A stretch of 64,000 bases of DNA, from NCBI GenBank assembly GCA_947497945.1, contig CANMIP010000026.1:34178-98177 (forward strand), given 5' to 3'. Positions within the stretch are counted from its first letter, which is position 1. Each line of letters begins with the position of its first letter. Positions 1 through 8,634 of this stretch are shown here, piece after piece. A model generated the notes under the pieces. That model made no database searches. It worked only from the letters and a program-made list of their open reading frames with translations, and was not told the DNA's origin. Both the position numbers and the translations under genes were made by a program. Origin of the DNA: an uncultured Tropicimonas sp. Its GTDB lineage: Bacteria > Pseudomonadota > Alphaproteobacteria > Rhodobacterales > Rhodobacteraceae.

Positions 1-748
1 TCTCCATGGTGCCGTCTTCCTTCATCTCGGCGATGGCCGCGTTGATCGGCGCGACGAGATCCGAGCCTTTGGGGAAGATGAAGCCGAAATCCTCGGTGCC
101 GAGTGCCTCGCCGATGATCTTCAGCTTGCCCTCGGAGGCGGCGACATAGCCGTTGGCGGCGGTGCCGTCGGAGAGCGCAAGGTCGATATCGCCGGTGCGC
201 AGCGCCTGGATGGCGGCGCCGAAGGTCTCGAAGAGCTTCATGCGCGGGTTCTGTTCATTGCCGTCCAGGATGTCATAGATGCCGACATAGAAGGGGGTGG
301 TGCCGGGCTGGGCGCCGATTAGCAAATCTTCATCGGCGGCAAACTCTTCATGATTGCTAAAGCGATCCTCGTCGCCCGCAACGATCATCCGCATCTCGGA
401 GCGCATGTAGGCGTCGGAGAAATCGACCTTCTCCATCCGGTCTTCGCGGATGGTGATCCCGGTCATGCCCATGTCATACTGGCCTTCGGAAACCGCCGGG
501 ATCATCGCGTCCCAGGAGATGTTCTCGTAGACCACCACGATATTGAGCCGCTTGGCGATCTCTGCCATCGCATCATATTCCCAGCCCGCCGGTTCGCCTG
601 TCTTCGGGTCGACGAATTGCAGCGGCGGATAGGCGTTCTCGGTGACGACGGTCACCTCGCGCCCACCAAGATCGGGCGTTTCGGCCAAGAGCGGGCCGGA
701 GACAAGCGTGGCCAGCGCGGCCGCGGCAAGCGTTCTGACAAGATCCAT
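1..748 (-). CDS. Amino-acid ABC transporter substrate-binding protein, family 3 (3' end outside window)
   Basis: Translation from the ATG at 748 gives 249 residues before the window ends, so the C-terminus is missing. Residues 1-22 form a signal peptide ending near LLAE, so the product should be periplasmic. The core reads as a family 3 solute-binding domain (ENAYPPLQF, GWEYDAMAEIAKRL, YDMGMTGITIREDR), the type that feeds polar amino acids to an ABC permease. A strong ribosome site (AGGAGA) sits 7 bases upstream. It is the last visible gene of a leftward run after the MoeB-like gene, 56 bases apart. The ligand cannot be told from sequence. Confidence 0.9.
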   Translation of the reverse strand, partial: MDLVRTLAAAALATLVSGPLLAETPDLGGREVTVVTENAYPPLQFVDPKTGEPAGWEYDAMAEIAKRLNIVVVYENISWDAMIPAVSEGQYDMGMTGITIREDRMEKVDFSDAYMRSEMRMIVAGDEDRFSNHEEFAADEDLLIGAQPGTTPFYVGIYDILDGNEQNPRMKLFETFGAAIQALRTGDIDLALSDGTAANGYVAASEGKLKIIGEALGTEDFGFIFPKGSDLVAPINAAIAEMKEDGTME

Positions 749-804
749 CGGGGTTCTCCTGTTGATATTGCCCGCAGTATGGCCTGCGGAGGGAAAAGGT
801 CCAG

Positions 805-1851
805 TCAGCGGCCGCAGATCGGGCAATCCGCGCGCCGCTTCAGGGCAATCTGCCGCGTCTCGGCATAAAGCGCGTCATAGATGAGCATCCGCCCCCGGAG
901 CGGCTCGCCCGCCCCGGAAAGCAGCTTGACCGCTTCCACCGCCATCATCGTGCCGAGCACGCCGGGCAGTGGCCCGAGAACGCCCGCGGCGGCGCAGGAT
1001 GGTGCAAGCTCCGGCGCGGGCGGCGCCGGGAAGATGCATTGGTAACAGGGCGCGTCTTGGGCCGGATCGAAGACCGAAAGCTGGCCTTCCCACTGGCTGA
1101 GCGCGCCGGAGACCAGCGGGATGCAGGTTGCCACCGCGATCCGGTTGACGAGGTAGCGGGTGTCGAAATTGTCCGTGCCGTCCAGGACGAGATCATACTC
1201 CGCGAAGAGCGCGGGGGCGATCTCCTCGGTCAGCTCCCGGTGGTAAGGCTTCAGCGTTATGAAGGGATTGCGGGCCGACATTGCACGGATGGCCGAGAAG
1301 ACCTTGGGCTCACCAATGTCTTCCTCGCGATGGGCGATCTGGCGCTGAAGGTTCGAATTGTCCACCTCGTCGCCATCGATCACGCCAATGGTTCCGACCC
1401 CGGCCGCCGCCAGGTAGAGCAAGGCAGGCGAGCCGAGCCCGCCCGCGCCGACCACCAGCACCTTGGATTCCTTCAACCGTTTCTGCCCCGGCCCACCGAG
1501 TTCGCGCAGCACAATATGGCGGGCATAGCGCTCCAGTTCGCCCGCCTCGAAGGCACCGACCCGGGCCGGCTTCGCGGGCTCGGCTTGCTCCGCCGGCTGC
1601 GCCCGCGCCTTGAGCCAGGAAACCCCGCGCCCGTAAAGCACCGCCAGCACGGCAAAACCACCGAGCAGCAGCCAGGGCGCCGCTGAGCCGCCCGTCGCCT
1701 CGCGCAGCGGATGTCCGCCCGGCAGCAGGCTTTGCTCCAGCAGCACCACCGCATAGAGCGCGCCAATCATTCCCCAGCGGGCGCGTTTCGTGGCGCCCAT
1801 GAAATGGCCCAGCCCCCAGAGGCCGGCCGCGATCAGCAGGACAAGGGTCAT
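805..1851 (-). CDS. Membrane-anchored HesA/MoeB/ThiF-family adenylyltransferase
   Basis: This 348-residue protein has two or three hydrophobic segments in residues 1-75, then an E1-like adenylation domain. It shows the nucleotide motif GAGGLGSPALLYLAAAG, the ID(G)D acidic motif, two zinc CxxC pairs (CYQC and CPIC) and the conserved Cys in PSCAAAGVLGPLPG. MoeB-type enzymes adenylate the C-terminal glycine of a small sulfur carrier such as MoaD. No rhodanese domain is present. The start overlaps the sulfatase stop by 4 bases (ATGA), so translation is probably coupled. The exact partner (MoaD, ThiS or another) is not shown by the neighbours, so no symbol is given. Confidence 0.88.
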   Translation of the reverse strand: MTLVLLIAAGLWGLGHFMGATKRARWGMIGALYAVVLLEQSLLPGGHPLREATGGSAAPWLLLGGFAVLAVLYGRGVSWLKARAQPAEQAEPAKPARVGAFEAGELERYARHIVLRELGGPGQKRLKESKVLVVGAGGLGSPALLYLAAAGVGTIGVIDGDEVDNSNLQRQIAHREEDIGEPKVFSAIRAMSARNPFITLKPYHRELTEEIAPALFAEYDLVLDGTDNFDTRYLVNRIAVATCIPLVSGALSQWEGQLSVFDPAQDAPCYQCIFPAPPAPELAPSCAAAGVLGPLPGVLGTMMAVEAVKLLSGAGEPLRGRMLIYDALYAETRQIALKRRADCPICGR

Positions 1852-3539
1852 GCGCCCTCCCCTTCCCCAACAAGATAGCTCCGCCCCGCAGGGCCGCGGA
1901 ATTTTGCGGTCAACTCCCCGGGAACCTCCGATCCGTCCACGAGGAAGGGCAGAATCCCCTTGCGACCGGACGCGTCGCGCGCCGCTTCGATCTGCGCATC
2001 CGACCGCGTCACCCGTTGCGACATTCGCCGGCCCCAGGAGGCGAGATGCGTGTAGAGTCGGGCGCGGATCTCGGCATGGGCGTCGCTCTCGCCGAGATCG
2101 TGGAATTCCTCCGGGTCGGTTTCGAGATCATACAGCATCGGCCGGAAACCTCCCTCGGCATGGATCAGCTTGTAACGGCCGTCAAAGACCATGAAGAGCC
2201 GCGCGTCGGCCTGCGAGACGCCAAGGGCAACGCATTGGCCCGTTGAGGAATAATAGTACTCGCTGATCGCAAACTCGCGCCAGTCCGGGCGCTCGCCGCG
2301 GAGCCAGGGCAGAAGCGAGCGCCCCTCGACGATATGTTCTGGCACCGCGCCGCCCGCGGTTTCGATGAAGGTCGCGGCGAGATCGATGGATTCAACCAGC
2401 GCGTCGCAGGTCGTTCCGCGTGTTGCATCCGCCTCCGGGCGCGGATCGCAGAGGATCAGCGGGATCTTTACCGACGGATCGTGGAACAAGTCCTTCTCGC
2501 CGAGCCAGTGATCGCCGAGATAGTCGCCGTGATCGGAGGTCAGCACGATCATCGTGTTCTCCGCCTGTCCCGTCGCCTCCAGATGGTCGAGCAGCACCCC
2601 GAGCTGGTCGTCGCATTGCTTCACCAGCCCCATATAGGCCGGGATCACCTTGCGCCGGACGTCCTCGTCCTGGAAGGCCTCCGAGACCTTTGTCTCCATC
2701 CATGCCGCGAGCAAGGGATGGGGGGCCGCGCGTTCACATTCGTGGCGCGTCGCCGGCAGGACGTGCTCCGGCCCGTAGATGTCGTGATAGGGCGCGGGCA
2801 CGATATAAGGCCAATGCGGCTTGATATAGCTGACATGGGCGCACCACGGACCCTCGGCCTGGTCGATGAAGCCCATCGCTTCGCGGGTCAGCCAGGGTGT
2901 CTCGCTATCCTCTTCGCGGATATTGGCCGGCTTGTCGGCATTCTCGAACATCCAGCCGGAGGCGATCTCGCCATCCTCGTGCAGCCCGGCATTGGCGAAG
3001 GTCGACCAGGGGTTCTCGGCCGGGTAGCCCTTCGACTTAAGGTAGGCGTTGTAAGGCGATGTCTTGGCATCATAAAACCCGTCCGGCCCCTCGCCCCAAA
3101 GCCCGTCATCCCGGATCCAGACATCGAAACCGCATTCGGCCTGCCGCCGCCCGATCCTGCTGTCCGGGTCGATGCCGAGCCGCTCCATGCCCTCGAAATC
3201 GGGCTGCATATGGGTCTTGCCGATCAGCCAGCAGCCCATGCCCGCGCGGCGCAGGTGGTCGCCCAGCGTTTGTTCGCCGACGCGCAGCGGGTAGTTGTTC
3301 CAGGCCGCGCCATGCGAGGACACGTAGCGACCGGTATAGATCGACATCCGCGAGGCGCCGCAGATCGGCGATTGCACGTAAGCGTTGGTGAAGCGGACCC
3401 CGCGCGCCGCGACCCGGTCGAAATTGGGCGTCTCCAGATGCGGGTGGCCGGCGCAGGAGAGATAGTCGAAGCGAAGCTGGTCATACATGACGAAGAGGAT
3501 GTTCATCTTCGCCGTCCCCGCCGCTTGCCCGTCTCGCAT
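1848..3539 (-). CDS. Sulfatase / phosphonate monoester hydrolase family (alkaline phosphatase superfamily)
   Basis: The product is 563 residues. The N-terminus NILFVMYDQLRFDYL supplies the first metal aspartates, and TSDHGDYLGDHWLGEKD supplies the second Asp-His metal site. The nucleophile region is ICGASRMSIYTGRY. Its Cys is the residue converted to formylglycine in this superfamily, although the usual Pro of CxPxR is Ala here. Overall wording resembles arylsulfatase/phosphonate monoester hydrolases, which are cytosolic and promiscuous, and no signal peptide is seen. A second possible start is Met12 (NILF), 33 bases in; the first Met has a GAGG site 7 bases upstream. Substrate unknown. Confidence 0.85.
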   Translation of the reverse strand: MRDGQAAGTAKMNILFVMYDQLRFDYLSCAGHPHLETPNFDRVAARGVRFTNAYVQSPICGASRMSIYTGRYVSSHGAAWNNYPLRVGEQTLGDHLRRAGMGCWLIGKTHMQPDFEGMERLGIDPDSRIGRRQAECGFDVWIRDDGLWGEGPDGFYDAKTSPYNAYLKSKGYPAENPWSTFANAGLHEDGEIASGWMFENADKPANIREEDSETPWLTREAMGFIDQAEGPWCAHVSYIKPHWPYIVPAPYHDIYGPEHVLPATRHECERAAPHPLLAAWMETKVSEAFQDEDVRRKVIPAYMGLVKQCDDQLGVLLDHLEATGQAENTMIVLTSDHGDYLGDHWLGEKDLFHDPSVKIPLILCDPRPEADATRGTTCDALVESIDLAATFIETAGGAVPEHIVEGRSLLPWLRGERPDWREFAISEYYYSSTGQCVALGVSQADARLFMVFDGRYKLIHAEGGFRPMLYDLETDPEEFHDLGESDAHAEIRARLYTHLASWGRRMSQRVTRSDAQIEAARDASGRKGILPFLVDGSEVPGELTAKFRGPAGRSYLVGEGEGA

Positions 3540-3602
3540 TGCCGTGCCTCCTCATCGACTGTCCCGGAATGGAAGACATGGCTTGCGCCGGGGCGCAAGG
3601 CG

Positions 3603-4658
3603 TCAGTTCGGCGGCCCGCGGTCGTCCGGGAACAGGCGGAGGATCAGCGGCGCGCAGGTCACCACGAGGATCACCCGGAAAATGTGGTGCAGCACGATAT
3701 AGGTCAGGTCGGCCCCGGCAATGATCGCGAGCACGACCATCTCGCCCTGCCCGCCCGGCAGGAAGGCCAGGAAGGCGTCGAGCCCCGGGGCGACGCCACT
3801 GCGCGCGACAAGTTCGATAAAGGCAAGGCTGACCACGCCCAGGAGCAGCGAGTTGGCGATGCCGGCCAGCACGGTCTGGCGCAGCTCGGCCAGCGTCACG
3901 CCGGTATATTTTGCGCCGACCGCGATGCCGATGAAGAACTGGCACGCCCAGATCATCTCGGCCGGCGGACGGTTATGGATCAGCCCGGTGAGGCTCATCG
4001 TGGCGGCGAGGATCATCGGACCGATGATCGAGGCGCCGAAGATCTTCAGCCGCACCGCGATGCGCCAGCCGCCAAGCCCGGCCAGGATCATGAGCGCGAT
4101 CTCGGTTGGCGGAATCTCCGCCGCCGGCCGGCCGGGCCGGACCGTGAGATCCAAGTTCCAGATCAGGCTCAGCGCCACCGGTGCCAGGCTGACCAGCAAC
4201 AGGATCCGCGTTGCATGCACCAGCGAGAGCACGCGCAGATTGGCCCCCGCTTCCTCGCCATAGACGACAATATCCTGCAATCCGCCCGGCATGGCCGCGT
4301 AGTAGCTGGTCACGCGGTCGAATCCGAAGACGCGCTTGAGCAGCGGATAGCTTGTGAGCCCGATCACGAGGACGAAGAACGGGACCATGGCGAGGGACAG
4401 CGCCATGTCTGGCGCGCGCGCGATCACGTCGGGCGAGATCGACGCCCCGGCCGCCACGCCAAGGATGGTCCGGAAGACCATGCCCAGCACGCCCATCCCC
4501 TCAAGCCGCGCACCGCCCAGCGCGAAGAGGAGGCAGGCAAACATTGGCCCGAGCAGGAATGGCAGCGGCAGTCCGAGCCAGTTGAAAACCAGCACGCCCG
4601 CAATCGCGATGGCGGCGGTGCGCCCTCTCCGGGCAATCTGCAACTTGCTTGGCAACAT
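3603..4658 (-). CDS. AbrB-family inner-membrane protein
   Basis: The 351-residue product is almost entirely hydrophobic, with about ten membrane segments. It shows the repeated core of the AbrB family (also annotated as putative ammonia monooxygenase or transporter): LGPMFACLL, AMPGGLQDIVVYGEE, GPMILAATMSLTG and FLPGGQGEMVVLA. The two copies of the PGG(L/Q) motif mark the internal duplication of this family. Its function is not established, and transport of an organic solute is the usual guess. It is read leftward, 63 bases before the sulfatase gene, and may share its promoter in 4659-5053. Confidence 0.85.
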   Translation of the reverse strand: MLPSKLQIARRGRTAAIAIAGVLVFNWLGLPLPFLLGPMFACLLFALGGARLEGMGVLGMVFRTILGVAAGASISPDVIARAPDMALSLAMVPFFVLVIGLTSYPLLKRVFGFDRVTSYYAAMPGGLQDIVVYGEEAGANLRVLSLVHATRILLLVSLAPVALSLIWNLDLTVRPGRPAAEIPPTEIALMILAGLGGWRIAVRLKIFGASIIGPMILAATMSLTGLIHNRPPAEMIWACQFFIGIAVGAKYTGVTLAELRQTVLAGIANSLLLGVVSLAFIELVARSGVAPGLDAFLAFLPGGQGEMVVLAIIAGADLTYIVLHHIFRVILVVTCAPLILRLFPDDRGPPN

Positions 4659-5053
4659 GGTTCCGGCATCCCTTCGGGTGCCGGTTTGACCGCTCTCGGC
4701 GCAATCGGCAATGCGACAGCGACACCGTCCCGATCCTCAGAAGGGATGGCAAGAATTGATTCATCTCAATGCAGAAATGGCATTTTTGATATAGGATAAG
4801 AATCGGAAGCTCGCCAAGACGTGAGTGGTCTGACGATGTGAACGCAAAAGCTTCCTGGAGGGGCGCTCCTGCAATTACAGGAGCGTCCCGATTGTCTTTG
4901 GCGCCTGCGGCACGCGAGCCTCACATTTCAGTGCGGCGTGAAAAGCGACCGTTCTGCTCTTGGCCTTCGGGTCTTCAACCCATACCAATTGGCGCAAGCC
5001 CCGGTGCGGCTCCGATCCGCGCCTGCTGGAATCGTGATTGCGGAGAAGACCAA
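4659..5053. promoter_or_regulatory. Divergent intergenic region with a stable hairpin
   Basis: This 395-base gap separates the leftward AbrB gene from the rightward lipoprotein gene and must hold both promoters. An AT-richer block at 4750-4800 contains a possible -10 (TATAGG near 4790). A 12-bp hairpin with a 6-base loop lies at 4860-4889 (arms GGGCGCTCCTG and CAGGAGCGTCCC, one G-T pair) and is followed by a T-rich stretch. It could end a short transcript that starts near 4800. No protein-coding gene is seen before 5054. Confidence 0.4.
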
Positions 5054-5350
5054 ATGAATACTCGTTCCCTGGCCGTCGCGGCCGTCATGTTGCCGATTCT
5101 CGGTGCCTGTACCGAGATGGCCGTCGACGAAGCCGGCGGTCCGCTCCCGGGCTTCGTGCAACTGCCGGAGAGCGTTGTCGCCCTGGCAGCTCCAAGCCAG
5201 GACCTGAACCGGGTCCGGATCGCGCCGGAAGACGGCTGCTACTGGTACCAGTGGAGCGGCCCGGTCGAGACCACCTTCCTGCCCCTTCGCAGCAACGATG
5301 GCCGTCCGATCTGCACCGTCGCGCAGGATGCGGGCGCGGCCCAGAGCTAG
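5054..5350 (+). CDS. Small conserved lipoprotein
   Basis: The start at 5054 is chosen because it has a GGAGAAG ribosome site and gives a clean lipoprotein signal: MNTRSLAVAAVMLPILGAC, with the lipobox LGAC and Cys at residue 19. The mature part is about 80 residues and contains APEDGCYWYQWSGPVETTFLPL and RPIC, so it has two more cysteines that could form a disulfide. I recognise the pattern as a small lipoprotein recurring in Rhodobacteraceae, with no assigned function. A longer frame reaching back to 4838 has no support. Confidence 0.8.
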   Translation: MNTRSLAVAAVMLPILGACTEMAVDEAGGPLPGFVQLPESVVALAAPSQDLNRVRIAPEDGCYWYQWSGPVETTFLPLRSNDGRPICTVAQDAGAAQS

Positions 5351-5555
5351 GGCCCGGGCCGTCTGGCCCTCCGGTCGCCGCACCGAGTTTTGCGGCGGGA
5401 CGGTCGGAATTGTGAAAGAAGCGAGTGTTGCTGCGCTCGCAGGTCGCGTAACGACCGGACGTGCCGGCGCCTGTATCAAGGATGACCCGGCAAGGGCTGC
5501 GGACAGCAATTTCTTCCAACAAGTCCTCGAAAGACCTCAGGGCAATACGCTCGCC

Positions 5556-5589
5556 AAAAAAAACGCCGCCCCGCCGAGGCGAGGAGGCG
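5556..5589 (-). terminator. Rho-independent terminator of the L,D-transpeptidase gene
   Basis: Read on the minus strand, a GC-rich stem (CGCC/GGCG outer pairs, one mismatch, about 9 pairs, loop of about 6) is followed by eight T residues. It lies about 110 bases after the stop of the leftward L,D-transpeptidase gene. A second small hairpin (CCCAGGC/GCCTGGG) sits at 5610-5630. The rest of the 5351-5698 gap shows no gene. Confidence 0.7.
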
Positions 5590-5698
5590 CAGGGATCATC
5601 GGGATAAACCCCAGGCCGAAGGCGCCTGGGCCAACCATCGGCGATCAGCGCGGAGCGACATCAAGCGATGCCCTGCCCGCGCCGACAGCGCCACGGTA

Positions 5699-6352
5699 TC
5701 AGCTTGCTGCTGTCACGAAATTCTCGCCCGGATGCAGCGTTGCCGTCGAGCCGGTGGCGACCTGGTCATAGAGCCCGATGATATGGGCCATCACCATGCG
5801 CACGCAGCCGGAGCTGGCGCGACTGCCGATGGAGCGCGAAAGCGGTGTACCGTGGATACGCAGGTAGGTGTCGCGATTGCCGACATAGAGATAGAGCGCC
5901 CGCGACCCGAGCGGGTTGCTGGGACCGCCCGGCTGACCGTCTGCGAATTTCTCGTAGATATGGGGTTCGCGCTCGACCATGGCGGCCGTCGGCGTCCAGG
6001 ACGGCCATTTCGCCTTGCGTTGGATCGTGTAGGTGCCCGGCTCGTAGAGCCCGCCCCGCCCGATTGCGACACCGTAGCGGATCGCGGTCCCATCGTCCTG
6101 GACGTGGTAGAGATAGCGCGCGACAGCATCGACATGGATATCGCCCGGTGTCAGCCCGGAATGTGCCTCGACACGGCGCGGCAGGAAGCGCGGGTGCAGG
6201 CCCCAGGGGTTCGAGGTCGCGGGATCGAAATTGGCCGGCGTCACCTGCGCGTCCCAGGCCGACCATTGATCGGCGGCGGCAAAGACGGGCGAGGCAATCG
6301 GCTGCGAGAACAATGCGGCGGCCGAGATGACGAAATGACGTCGGCTCAACAT
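5699..6352 (-). CDS. L,D-transpeptidase (YkuD domain), exported
   Basis: The 217-residue protein begins MLSRRHF and has a hydrophobic stretch ending near VFAA, which looks like a Tat or Sec signal. The YkuD catalytic block is present: RIHGTPL with its His, and SSGCVRM with the nucleophilic Cys near residue 183. Enzymes of this family form 3-3 cross-links in peptidoglycan or attach proteins to it in the periplasm. The gene stands alone, with its own terminator at 5556-5589. The substrate (cell-wall cross-linking or protein anchoring) cannot be decided. Confidence 0.9.
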   Translation of the reverse strand: MLSRRHFVISAAALFSQPIASPVFAAADQWSAWDAQVTPANFDPATSNPWGLHPRFLPRRVEAHSGLTPGDIHVDAVARYLYHVQDDGTAIRYGVAIGRGGLYEPGTYTIQRKAKWPSWTPTAAMVEREPHIYEKFADGQPGGPSNPLGSRALYLYVGNRDTYLRIHGTPLSRSIGSRASSGCVRMVMAHIIGLYDQVATGSTATLHPGENFVTAAS

Positions 6353-6419
6353 GGTGTGGTCCCTTTCTCGGTCACGGGGATAACTGATCTACAGTCTTGT
6401 TGACCTACCCTTCTTTTTC

Positions 6420-7326
6420 CTATGGACCAATGATTCGTGCGGCAATGCACGGGATCGTGTGTTCAAGATGCCGCAGGATTCGCCGGGCACCAACGCCCAG
6501 TTGCGCAGGCATCTGCACCATTGCGGCCTCCTTGCGCAGGCACTTGCCGCACTGCAGCCCCCACCAGGTGCCGACGAGAGAGTGCGCCGCGAGAACCTTG
6601 TGATGGGGCGCGTCGAACGCTGCGAGCCAGTTCCTGCCAACACCGACCCGTTTCGCCAGGAGGGTATAGCTGAGGAGGGAGACGATCCAGGCCGGAACGA
6701 AGAGATGGTAGAAGGGGAAGATATTGAGAATGTCGAGCCCGAAGCCGACCGCCAGCGCAATCCACCAGCGGATCAGTGTCGGGACGTTCAGGCGGGCGCC
6801 GTTGAGCTTGAACCAGCAGGTTTTCAATCCCAGTCGAGGGTAGAGACGCCGTCCGGCGAAGACGATGCCGTTGATCGGGACAAGCAGCAGCCCGGCATGG
6901 GTCAGAAACGGCGGGAAGGAGCGGTAGATGACCGGGAAGCGGTTCTCCACCATGACAACCGCGCCGGGACCGGCACCATGCCGCCAGCGGTGAAAATGAA
7001 CATCCGTCAGGGCGGGCAGATCGACGCAAACTCGCTCAGCACGTTGCAGCCGCAAGAGGGCAAGGAGCACCGCGATCAAGCTGGCGGAAGCCGCGATGAG
7101 AAGGAAAGCGGGTCGGATTGGGCATGACCTTTGGCGGGATGCCAAACAGCGCTCGCAGCGTCGTCGCCGAGACGGGGATCATCGCCGCGGAGGTGACCAC
7201 GAAGATCAGCGCATTGGTGCGATTGTGAAGCTGCAAGAAGGTCTCGCCCAAGCTCGGCTTGCCCTGCGGGCAGATGCGTGCGCGGCCAAGGCAAGAGGCA
7301 ACCGGAGCTGGCCGGAGCGGCCTCAA
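6420..7326 (-). pseudogene. Probable broken membrane protein gene
   Basis: Two overlapping leftward frames both look like membrane protein. The upstream frame (7326-7036) contains GETFLQLHNRTNALIFVVTS. The downstream frame (7145-6420) contains LLLVPINGIVFAGRRL, RLNVPTLIRWWIALAVGF and FVPAWIVSLLSYTLLAKR. They would join through a frameshift near 7110. The end of the second frame faintly resembles the last segments of NCS1-type nucleobase permeases, but this is only an impression. Base composition is lower in GC than the neighbours. It could instead be a short intact membrane protein starting at 7145. Confidence 0.4.
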
Positions 7327-8318
7327 GCGGCGCGCAGACCGGCGTCCGCTGGCGTCTTTCCTGGACGCGCCGCGAAAAGGACCGATCCCGGCGCCGCGAG
7401 CCGGGTCGCGCCGAGCGTTACCAGCCGCGCACCGCTACCGAGCTTGAACCGGGCCAGGCCCGGCGTTGTCCGTGTGTCGATCAGATCCAGTTCGACCTGT
7501 TTGCAGCCTTGCCGCGCCAACCAGCGCTGCGCCTGCCACAGGAGCAGGTTATGCGCCCCCGACGCGCGCCCGTCCGGCCCCGACCAGCCGATATGATAGC
7601 TCGCGCTGGCGCCAAAGCGCAGGAAGAGCATCGCGGCGACGGTCTCGCCATCCCGCTCGGCGGTAAAGAGCCGCGCAGCACTGCGCCCGCCCTGCGCGAT
7701 CCATGCGAGGGTGAACGCCTTCGGCAGCCGGCGATAGCGCCGCGCCCGGGCCTGCGCCTCCTCCCGCTCGAAAAGCCAATGCGCGGGATCGAGCGGCATC
7801 GGACCGTGACGCACCTCCAGCCCGGCCGCTTCCGCCCGGACCAGCCGGTTGCGCCATTTGCCATGCTGGCGGGCGCGCATCTCCGAGGCGCTGTCGCCAA
7901 GGTCAAGCACCGCGAAATGGCACGGCGTCATCGCCTTCAGCCAGCCACTGCGTTCCATCGGATCGGTCCCGCCGCATGGATCCGGCGTCACCGCGACAAT
8001 GCGATGGCGCTTGCGCAGGAGAACAAGCAGGCGCATCAGCCCGTCGCGCCGGGTTTCCTCACAGACGCCCGGCGCCCAGACCGGCCCCCGCGACAGCAGC
8101 GCCGCCTGGCCGAGAAGCGGCACCGGCCGCTCCAGCACCTGCGCCGCGCCCAACAGCACATCCCCTGCCCCATTCAACATGTACCAGCGCAGGGTCGAAC
8201 CAATCAGCGCGCAGGCCGCCCCATATGTCGGGTGCTGCTGCATCGGTGCCAGCACCCCGTCGGGAAGGCGCGGACATTCTGTCTCGATCCAATCGCTCAT
8301 CATGGTCCGCATTAACAC
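7323..8318 (-). CDS. GNAT / FemAB-like acyltransferase-fold protein
   Basis: The 331-residue soluble protein has a C-terminal half that reads like the FemAB/GNAT-6 acetyltransferase fold: GETVAAMLFLRFGASASYHIGW, then GAHNLLLWQAQRWLARQG and LDLIDTRTTPGLARFKLGSG. Family members transfer acyl or aminoacyl groups, some in wall or polysaccharide synthesis. The acceptor here is unknown. The start is uncertain: GTG at 8318, ATG at 8312 (GGG close upstream) and ATG at 8303/8300 are all in frame. It is divergent from the small membrane protein and mipZ. Confidence 0.75.
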   Translation of the reverse strand: MLMRTMMSDWIETECPRLPDGVLAPMQQHPTYGAACALIGSTLRWYMLNGAGDVLLGAAQVLERPVPLLGQAALLSRGPVWAPGVCEETRRDGLMRLLVLLRKRHRIVAVTPDPCGGTDPMERSGWLKAMTPCHFAVLDLGDSASEMRARQHGKWRNRLVRAEAAGLEVRHGPMPLDPAHWLFEREEAQARARRYRRLPKAFTLAWIAQGGRSAARLFTAERDGETVAAMLFLRFGASASYHIGWSGPDGRASGAHNLLLWQAQRWLARQGCKQVELDLIDTRTTPGLARFKLGSGARLVTLGATRLAAPGSVLFAARPGKTPADAGLRAA

Positions 8319-8349
8319 CCTGCAAACCTAAGGCGTGGTTAATGGCGGC

Positions 8350-8499
8350 ATGAAACAGCCCCCGCCCCCGGTGCTCGGCATCGACGCCGCCCCGCCCCGC
8401 CCGACCTTTCGCAGCGCGCTCTGGCTTGCCTGCGCGCTCTCGGTCCCGGTTTTCCTGGTGCTGGGACTGCTGGAATTGCTTGTCCGGCTGGCGCTCTGA
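8350..8499 (+). CDS. Small single-span membrane protein
   Basis: A 49-residue frame runs from ATG 8350 to TGA 8499. It has a Pro-rich N-terminus (MKQPPPPVLGIDAAPPRP) and one hydrophobic span of about 25 residues (ALWLACALSVPVFLVLGLL). It lies between the divergent FemAB-like gene and mipZ and points the same way as mipZ. Codon use fits the genome, with GC-rich third positions. The ribosome site is weak. I do not know its function. Confidence 0.5.
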   Translation: MKQPPPPVLGIDAAPPRPTFRSALWLACALSVPVFLVLGLLELLVRLAL

Positions 8500-8634
8500 G
8501 CAGTTTTCCCTTTTCCTCCGGCAAGCCGCCCAGTAGAGCGAGTTTTCCCGGCAGACCGCCGATCCGTCATGCTCGCGCGAAAATCCCGCGGCAGGACAGG
8601 CGGCGCGGCAGGAGAGCAGAGCAGGAGACATCGC

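Noticed and set aside
2334..4799. 821-codon plus-strand frame opposite the sulfatase and AbrB genes
   Set aside because: No ribosome site or domain, and it crosses two well-supported genes of the other strand.
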